From contig QANY01004819.1 in NCBI GenBank assembly GCA_003255025.1, positions 1,302,001 to 1,366,000 on the forward strand: DNA of 64,000 bases, read 5' to 3'. A program made the position numbers and the translations under genes. The stretch comes from Datisca glomerata (lineage: Eukaryota; Streptophyta; Magnoliopsida; Cucurbitales; Datiscaceae). Below are positions 57,649 through 64,000 of the stretch, one piece after another. Numbering within the stretch: the first letter of the stretch is position 1; each line of letters starts with the position of its first letter. The notes beneath the pieces are model-generated. The model was not told the origin of the DNA, searched no databases, and saw only the letters and a program-made list of their open reading frames with translations.

Positions 57649-59324
57649 TCAAGGACACAAGCTGGAAAAAAAGACCTTTGACATTGTTGGTGTATGAGTA
57701 CAAATACGCCAAAAATTTAAGGCATCATTCAAAGAGGTTGATTGTACGTCTCTCGATAAATCATTAGGGATATCTTGATAAAGGTCAAACTGTCTACCAA
57801 ACCTATAAGGACTGTAGGACTCCACAAGGAAAATGTCATCAAGACACATCCACGAATAACATGACCGAATGCTGATAACGTATGCTAGTTGTGAATGTGA
57901 AAGGGTACCATCGTCAACCAATTGTGTATGTCTATTCTTGACATATAAGTTTGGATGCCAATTTATATTCCTACCTCCATGTATTAGCTCTCGTGCCTCA
58001 CATACATCAAAGTAAATAGCACCTCCCTTTCCAGAATATCCACTCATTGTTGGGCCAACAGTATCGAGAGGAGTTTTATATAGTGTCTGAAAGTAATGTC
58101 GCAACCAACCATAGACATAATGTATGGGAAAACAAGCACCGGATTGACCAACTGGACAAAGATAGCGAGCGATTTGGTTCAATCCCTGATAGATGCTAGT
58201 TAAAACTAGCACTGCAAAACTAATGTGTTCTCCTATCGCCATTAAACTAGAAACCTTGAAAGTAGTAGGACGGATAAAATTTGGATCCCCTTGCGGAAGA
58301 GCAAATACACAAAGCCAACAAGAAAGAAATGCAGCTAGATATGTTTGTTCTCACAAAATGGTTTTATGTCAGCTTCACACCAATTTTTCGTACTGCCCAG
58401 CACACCTATAGGATTATGGGTAGATCGAGGGCGAGAATATTTTTTTGACTTTCGAGCATAAGGTTTTTCATACCTTAGTTCCCCTCTAAACCAAAAAGAT
58501 ATCCCATTTATCAATAGATACTTGTGGTTGATCATCCTTCATAGTATGCAAAAGATAATATGTAGTGAATAGATGTTCACAACGCTTTGGAAGAAATCCC
58601 TTGTTGTTAGGCGAAAGAAGTCCGTTGGAACAAGGAAGAACTTCATCATAGAATTTTTCACTAATAGGAAGACTGCCAAACTAAAATAAATCCCAAAGTA
58701 AAATGGACATCTCCTCAATAGAAGTATGGAGTGTGTTATTATGTGGACACCAAGCCTCACAAAAAGCATGAAGAACATCATTAGTGCGATCATATGTGTA
58801 CAAGCAGCAACAACTTAAAATATATATGCATTATGTAAATCATTCTCACAATAGGAAATCACATCCTCGAGTCATTCCCAATAATATGAAATATAGGTGA
58901 ATTCTCCATTCACCTTGAATAACGATCCTCATCGTGTTTCACCAGAAATTATACGTCGACCGAGTGTCAGCTTAGCATCATGATTAAAAGGTTTCTTGTG
59001 AAACGATGACTGAAGGAACCAACGTCGGGTGGAGAAGCTAGGGCTGGAAGAACGACCAACTGACCATTCTGATAGGTTGTGGGATTTATCTAGTGGTAAC
59101 CATGATCTGGAAATCCTACCAAGTACAAGATCATGCATACGTAATAGGAGCCCGCTCTCAGCAGCATCATTGGGATTTTGGACAACGGATAAATATCGCT
59201 TCTTTGAGGACACAAAATCTTTGAACAATACCATAATGGGAAAAAGGCAATGATGAACCTAATAATAAGAAAATCATGAGAAATTAGTACACTATGTAAA
59301 AACCATAATCAAGAAAACACAAAA

Positions 59325-59650
59325 GGTGATCGTCACCAAAGCCGGCGAAGGAAACCCTCACATTCTAGGGGACGCCACTGCGAGAATAGATGGTCGTCAC
59401 CAAAGTCGGTGTAAGAAACCCTCGCACTCTGGGGGAACGCCACTCTGAGATAAGGTAGTCGTCAACAAAGGTGGCAAAGGAAGCCCTCGCACTCTAGTGG
59501 AACGCCACTGTGAGAAAAGGTGGTCATTACCAAAGTCGGCGAAGGAAACTCTCAAACTCTTAGGGAACGCCACTGCGAGAAAAAGGTGGTGGTCACCAAA
59601 GTCTCGAAAAAAATCCTCCCCTCTGGGGGAACGCCACTGCAGGGAAAGGT
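59325..59650. repeat. 65-bp minisatellite, five copies, in G1
   Basis: Units start at about 59331, 59395, 59460, 59525 and 59591, sharing CGTCACCAAAGTCGGCGAAG, GAAACCCTCGCACTCT and GGGGAACGCCACTGCGAGA. The period is 64-66 bp. The array lies about 100 bp upstream of the start of the antisense PMD gene, so it could fall in that gene's promoter or leader. Confidence 0.9.
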
Positions 59651-60599
59651 CAAATGCCGCTAAAAGTATAAGATTTCACTACTTTGGATTCATAGAGTTG
59701 ACAAACAAAGAAAGTAATATTTTGATTGACTCACATGAAGCACGGATAATGGTGACTACTATGTGTACAAACAACAAATAAAAAAAACATAAAAGGGAGA
59801 AAGAATCACCTTTAACGTCAAGTTGAATTTCGGTCTCAAGGAAGCGAGAAACTTTTAGCTCTAAAACAAGGTATAAATATGTATTAGTCAGGAGAACATA
59901 AGAAATATTAGCAGTGATACATCAAGATTTCAATGCGAGGCAGATCAGTAAAAAAATTTAAAAAAGGAAAACCCAACAACAAATGTAGAAAAGTGACAAA
60001 AGGAACGTAGGGAGGTAAGCTAGTGACGTTATGCAAAGTTAACACCACATCAAGCATGCATCAACGTGTTAAAAGAAAATAAAAGCAACAATCAAGCCAA
60101 GAATATGACAATTGAAAGCCTACTATGTATTTTTGAAGCCAACAGTTCGAAGAGGCAAAGAAACGGAAAAAAAAAAAAAAAAAGATGAAGAAGAAAATAA
60201 GTGGAAAAGGGGTGTTTTACTCACCGACTTGTAGTTTCAACGGCGTCAAAGAAAAAAACTACAGATCTAGGTTTCGTGCATTGAATTTAAAAGAGCAAAC
60301 ACTTTCCTAAATTAAATCATGAGAGTCCTCTAGCGAATTAAACTCACAAGAGTTATCAACAAATCAAACTCTTGTTAATTTTCTTATTTGATGAGGGGAC
60401 AATTTTATTAAAATTATCCAAAACTGAGAGGGATAAAAATTCATGTATTTATCACTTTGCAAAATTTGTTCACGTTATAAATTTGAAATTAATCCCACTT
60501 AAGATAAAAATAAGCACAAAAAAGGATAAATTCAACCTCAAAATTCGAGACTTGTTCACCTGTCAGACCCTAACTGCGTCGTGATCAAGTCTCTCTGGG
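59651..60599. other. G1 3' internal region, non-coding
   Basis: AT-rich sequence between the minisatellite and the G1 3' LTR, with a poly-A run near 60167-60183. GATGAGGGGACAA near 60390 is a weak candidate polypurine tract. No coding sequence was recognised. Confidence 0.5.
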
Positions 60600-61175
60600 G
60601 CATTTTTTGAATACGAAATTTTAGACCAATCAAAATTCACCACGTTTCAAATTGGTGGGTCCATAATCGATCAATCACAAGTTGTCATGTGTCATCTTTA
60701 AAGATCAGTCAAATTTTTTCACGTGTCACTGGAGCTCTCTCAAAACCTCTATAAATAGGTGGGAGTTTCATTTCACAAGGCATAAGTTTTCCTGAGATAC
60801 AAAAGCTTTCAAAAGATTTGAAGAAACTCTAGCGTTCAGAAGGAAGAATTTCAAGAATTCATCCAAAGTTCAAGACGTTCAACTTATACAATGAGTTTCA
60901 TTGATCTCTAAACCAGCTCAAAGTCTAGAGAATAAAGAAGAATTCATTCGAGTTTTTTACCATCACAAGCATAGAAGATTCAACCTTCAATCTGAAAATT
61001 TATTATAAAGCCTCGAATTGAAGTTCAATGTAGGAGAAGAATTAAGAGGATTATTCTTTTGTAAAGAATTCATAAATAGAGATTGTACTCATTCAAATTA
61101 TCAATACAAATATTATGTTTGCCAATCAATTTTTGTTGTTCGATTTTTTCTAATAACGAAATTTGTGCATACACA
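60600..61175 (+). repeat. G1 3' LTR
   Basis: Matches the 5' LTR pieces (19270-19897, 35701-35740) and the duplicated LTR end at 35962-36162. Shared blocks are TCCATAATCGATC, CCTCTATAAATA, AGCATAGAAGATTCAACCTT, CATAAATAGAGATTGTACT and CAATCAATTTTTGTTGTTCG. It keeps the uninterrupted Copia-A target site at 61124-61142. The left edge is approximate. Confidence 0.75.
60750..60757 (+). promoter_or_regulatory. TATA box of the G1 3' LTR
   Basis: TATAAATA followed by GGTGGGAG, at the position equivalent to 19566-19573 in the 5' LTR. Confidence 0.55.
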
Positions 61176-62990
61176 CATTAATTACGAAAATCTGCAGAAA
61201 ACAGTATACACACAAAATCTACAGAAAATGAAAATTTATACTTTATCACTGCCTATAACAGAACATTGCAGAAAGCGTAAATGAAACTTAAAATCCTTAA
61301 AATCTAAAATTAGAGATGACATTTAAACTCATACTCTTGAATAATTTTGCAGCAAAATATCGTAAAAGAGAAACCCAAATCAAACAATTTTGGCTGTGAG
61401 GCGAAACCACACTCAACAAAAAAAATCCTATTATTTATATTATAGATATGAAGGAATAACGAATTAGAGAAGAAGATCAAAAGCTGAAATAAGAAACTCA
61501 AAATCTGCTATACCATTGACGTATAAAGACACGAAGAAGAAGGAAGAAAAACTTAAAACAAAAAATCAGTTATAATAAAAACATAAAAGTAAAACAATAA
61601 AGAGAACCTTAGCTACCTAATTTTCTCTCCTCAATTTCGGTCACATATGTAAAGCAACAAAAAATGACATTAAAGAAAAGTAATACTTAAAATAGGTTAA
61701 ATGCTTAATTTTCCCTAAAACGTTTGGCTTAATCAGGGGTGTATCCCAATTTTAAAAAATAAGTAAGAAACTATCCAAAAGTTAACCAATTACAAATATG
61801 ACAGAATGTGGTTTTAGCCCACTAACCAATCAATTGACGAAACCAAAATGCCCCAGTCCTATTATATTGATGTGGAAAACAAAACATTCGATTACTATAA
61901 ATTCGTTTACGAACATAGAGACTTCTTGTAATAATAAAGAATATGTTATGTATGTTTCTGAATCAAGATTTCAGAATGAAAATTACTAATCACATTGAAT
62001 AATCAAGATAAAAAATACAATTGAGACTCGAATCCATGAGAGTGAGAGAATATGATTTTACTTGCATGAGAGTCAACTCCTTCTCCGACGTGAATAATAA
62101 GGACATAACTGTCAAAACACAATTAAAAATCTCAGCACATTACAAAAGGATCATTTGTCAAACAATAAAATTTTCAGTCACTTAATAAAAGCTCTTTGAA
62201 AACTTGCCTATACTCCTAAATATCCCTAAATCTAATGCCCCACTCACATAAAATAGCACAAACTCAACACATGAAACAAATATGGTAGCCCTCGATACTC
62301 ACACAAACTCAAGGGCTCATAACTAAATAATCTTGCCCAACATTCATAGCAATCCCAAGAAAAGAAGAAAGCAAGGTAAGACAGATATGTATTACAAAAG
62401 TGTAAACCTGAACACAAATACGAGCCATATCTGATAAACCCATGGAAAATATGGAGCCAATTGCACAAAATCAAATCTTCATTAGTCATTCAAGATTGAA
62501 AGCTACAAGAGAAAAGAAATACACCATTGGCCAAGCAGATGTATCTAAGGCATCGGCGGAAAATGAATTGCCCATGTACTAAATAACCTCGCCGGAAAGT
62601 TGAAAATGGCTAGGGTCACAAAGTAGTATCCAATCTAAGCATCCACACAAGCAAGTTGTCGCCATGCAATGCACAAACGGGTCAGGCAAAGGGTTTCAGT
62701 GCCAAAAATTTCACAAAAAGTGCCTATAAAAGGAGCAAAGCGAGGTGGAAGTCAATCCAATCTAGAGACACGCACAACCTTTATTGAAGCTCTGTAAAAT
62801 CTTTTGTCCACGGAGGAACACAACCCCACCTCAACCATTCGCAAGCATCATCTCCCTTACATTTTTGTCTCCTTTGCGCTTTTATTTGCGCGCTACACTT
62901 TAAATTTCAATACGGAGTCTTTTCTGTATTCTTCATTGACTGTTATTGGATTTATTCTCTCTTTTATCTTTCACTAGTTAAGTACATGTG
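61176..62990. other. Intergenic, nothing recognised
   Basis: About 1.8 kb of AT-rich DNA right of the gypsy element. The short open frames (for example 62244-62489, minus) have no recognisable motif, and no RNA gene was seen. Confidence 0.5.
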
Positions 62991-64000
62991 TAGGGGTGAA
63001 AAACTTGCTACCGAACCGAACCGAAATTGGTCGGTTCGGTCGGTTATGTAAGTTACGTCGATTCGGTTCAATTCGGCATTTTTGTTGAACCGTAACTTCG
63101 ATTTGGTTCGATTTTTATATGATTTCGAACCGAACCGAACCGAAAGTATAAATAAAATAAAATAAATACTAGATATATATATATATACACTAAACTACTT
63201 AATCTAAACCTAAAACCCAACATTTCCCTCATGCCTCCCTCCCTCTCCGTTCTCTCTCTCCTTCCCTCTACCTCCCTCCCTCTCCTCTTTGTTCTCTCTC
63301 TCCTTTCCTCTCTTTCTCTTCTTACAAACAACAAACCCTAACAAAGCTACTCAGCCGCTCCACCCTCTACAGCCATCTTCTCCTCCTCTCGTAGCTATCT
63401 TCTCTCTCTCTCAGCCATCTCTCACTCCGGCCAACTTCTCTCGCTCAGTGACTCTCTCCCTCTCATGACGACGATGTTCATCCATCTCTCTCTCTACTCA
63501 CAGTATACTCAGATCTGAGCAGATCTGCTTAGATCTACTCAGATCTGAGTAGATCTGATTTTTTATTGTATAAAACTTTTTGTTTTATAGAATGTAATGT
63601 TAGGGTTTTTATCCAAGTGAATCTGAGTATAACCTTTTGTTTTACAGATTGTAATCGTATAGTAACTTTTTGTTTTACAGATTGTAATATTGCATAAAAA
63701 TTTTCTGTTAAGATCTGAGTAGATCTAACTTTTTTATTGCCTTAATTTTTAGTTTTAGAGATTGTAATGATAGGGTTCTTATTTTACTGATTTTATTTTG
63801 CTTAATATGTAACCCTAATATTCTAATTAAAGTTTGTAGTTAATTTAGATTTGTTTGCAATTTGTCTACTAATTTTAGTTTTACCGTGAGTTAATTTCTA
63901 TGAAATTTGCTTATTTATGAAATATTAAGTTAAATAGTTTTTTTACAACATTGCCGAACTGTGAAACCGAACCGAATTGAACCGAAACATTTGGTTATGT
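62991..64000. mobile_element. Probable hAT element, left end (right end outside window)
   Basis: Starts TAGGGGTGAAAAAC and is followed by many CCGAACCGAACC and GGTTCGGTCGGTT motifs in both orientations (63018-63145). This pattern is typical of terminal and subterminal regions of plant Ac-like hAT elements. A second cluster (ACCGAACCGAATTGAACCG) appears at 63972-63990 as the window ends and may be the other subterminal region. Between are a CT-rich stretch (63225-63480) and short tandem repeats. No transposase seen. The 8-bp duplication cannot be checked. Confidence 0.55.
63511..63790. repeat. 10-bp AGATCTGAGT repeats and TTTTGTTTTACAGATTGTAAT repeats
   Basis: Five adjacent 10-bp units of the AGATCT(G/A).. 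type fill 63511-63558. They are followed by about four dispersed copies of a unit with TTTTGTTTTACAGATTGTAA (63575-63770) and another AGATCTGAGTAGATCT near 63710. All lie inside the probable hAT element. Confidence 0.75.

Larger units (their letters stand above)
43870..59234 (-). pseudogene. Antisense plant-mobile-domain (PMD) gene of G1, split by two insertions
   Basis: Read right to left. The N-terminus at 59234-58929 reads FKDFVSSKKRYLSVVQNPND, LLLRMHDLVLGRISRSWLP and the FSTRRWFLQSSFHKKPFN motif. The PMD (aminotransferase-like) core at 58242-57654 has LVLTSIYQGLNQIARYL, FPIHYVYGWLRHYF and EARELIHGGRNINWHPNLY. It resumes after Copia-B at 48215-47981 (YKNWWSKKHGTYL) and after the solo LTR at 45100-43900, with EFYADNVIGALHHQT and a coiled-coil-like tail. 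PMD proteins such as MAIN act in plant silencing and meristem maintenance, and related copies are known inside gypsy elements. Lying antisense between pol and the 3' LTR fits that. It is not expressible as one gene now; the middle (58880-58250) is frameshifted. Confidence 0.8.
19270..61175 (+). mobile_element. G1: Tat-type Ty3/gypsy retrotransposon hosting all nested elements
   Basis: LTR-like sequence at about 19270-19897 (continuing at 35701) matches the block at about 60600-61175 in order, including CATAATCGATC, a TATAAATA box and TCTAATAACRAAATTTGTG near the end. Between them on the + strand are a primer-binding site, gag, protease, reverse transcriptase/RNase H and integrase, followed by an antisense plant-mobile-domain gene. 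Removing Copia-A, the solo LTR and Copia-B leaves about 13.7 kb, a plausible size for a Tat-lineage element. The outer LTR edges are approximate and I did not find the 5-bp duplication. Many in-frame stops show it is old and dead. Confidence 0.8.

Noticed and set aside
59325..59650. Possible CRISPR-like array
   Set aside because: Units of about 65 bp are repeated throughout with no unique spacers, and this is plant nuclear DNA. It is a minisatellite.
62244..62489. 81-codon minus-strand open frame
   Set aside because: No motif, no splice context and no coding bias that I can see.

Overview
This is nuclear DNA from a flowering plant, most likely a eudicot. The AT-rich background, GT-AG introns, a PLS-class pentatricopeptide-repeat (PPR) gene, a nuclear-type tRNA-Lys gene and dense nested transposable elements all point that way. 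I cannot name the species. Only about 4 kb (14.4-18.9 kb) looks like ordinary gene space. Most of the rest is layered mobile DNA, and many borders can be fixed to the base by target-site duplications (TSDs).

Layout. 123-8362 is a CACTA DNA transposon (CACTA-1, TSD ATT) with a second CACTA element (CACTA-3, TSD CCA) inserted in it. CACTA-1 carries exon-like pieces of a host TOM1-like VHS-domain gene. 8.7-9.5 kb is a T-poor degenerate repeat. About 10.7-14.4 kb is a Mutator-like element with a decayed transposase on the minus strand; its right end lies less than 100 bp from the PPR gene. Then come the PPR gene (14483-16357, +), a three-exon gene of an unrecognised plant family (17371-18552, -) and tRNA-Lys(CUU) (18768-18840, +).

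From about 19.27 to 61.18 kb the window is essentially one Ty3/gypsy element of Tat type (G1, + strand), inflated by later insertions. Copia-A (minus strand, 19898-35695) sits in its 5' LTR, and a CACTA element (CACTA-2, 20367-24945) sits in the left LTR of Copia-A. Downstream of the G1 pol gene is an antisense gene for a plant mobile domain (PMD) protein. That gene is split by a 2.9 kb solo LTR (45104-48019, TSD TATAG) and by Copia-B (48216-57648, TSD TCAAG). The order of events is therefore readable: G1 first; Copia-A, the solo-LTR element and Copia-B later; CACTA-2 after Copia-A. All autonomous coding regions are broken by stops and frameshifts. The longest intact element ORF is the Copia-B gag.

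61.2-63.0 kb holds nothing I can recognise. At 62991 a probable hAT element begins and runs off the window. The two protein-coding host genes are convergent and do not appear functionally linked. The points of greatest interest are the host-gene fragments in CACTA-1, the antisense PMD gene inside a retrotransposon, a plastid ycf2-like scrap filling a deletion in Copia-B, and a 197-bp inverted repeat in the Copia-B 3' LTR.
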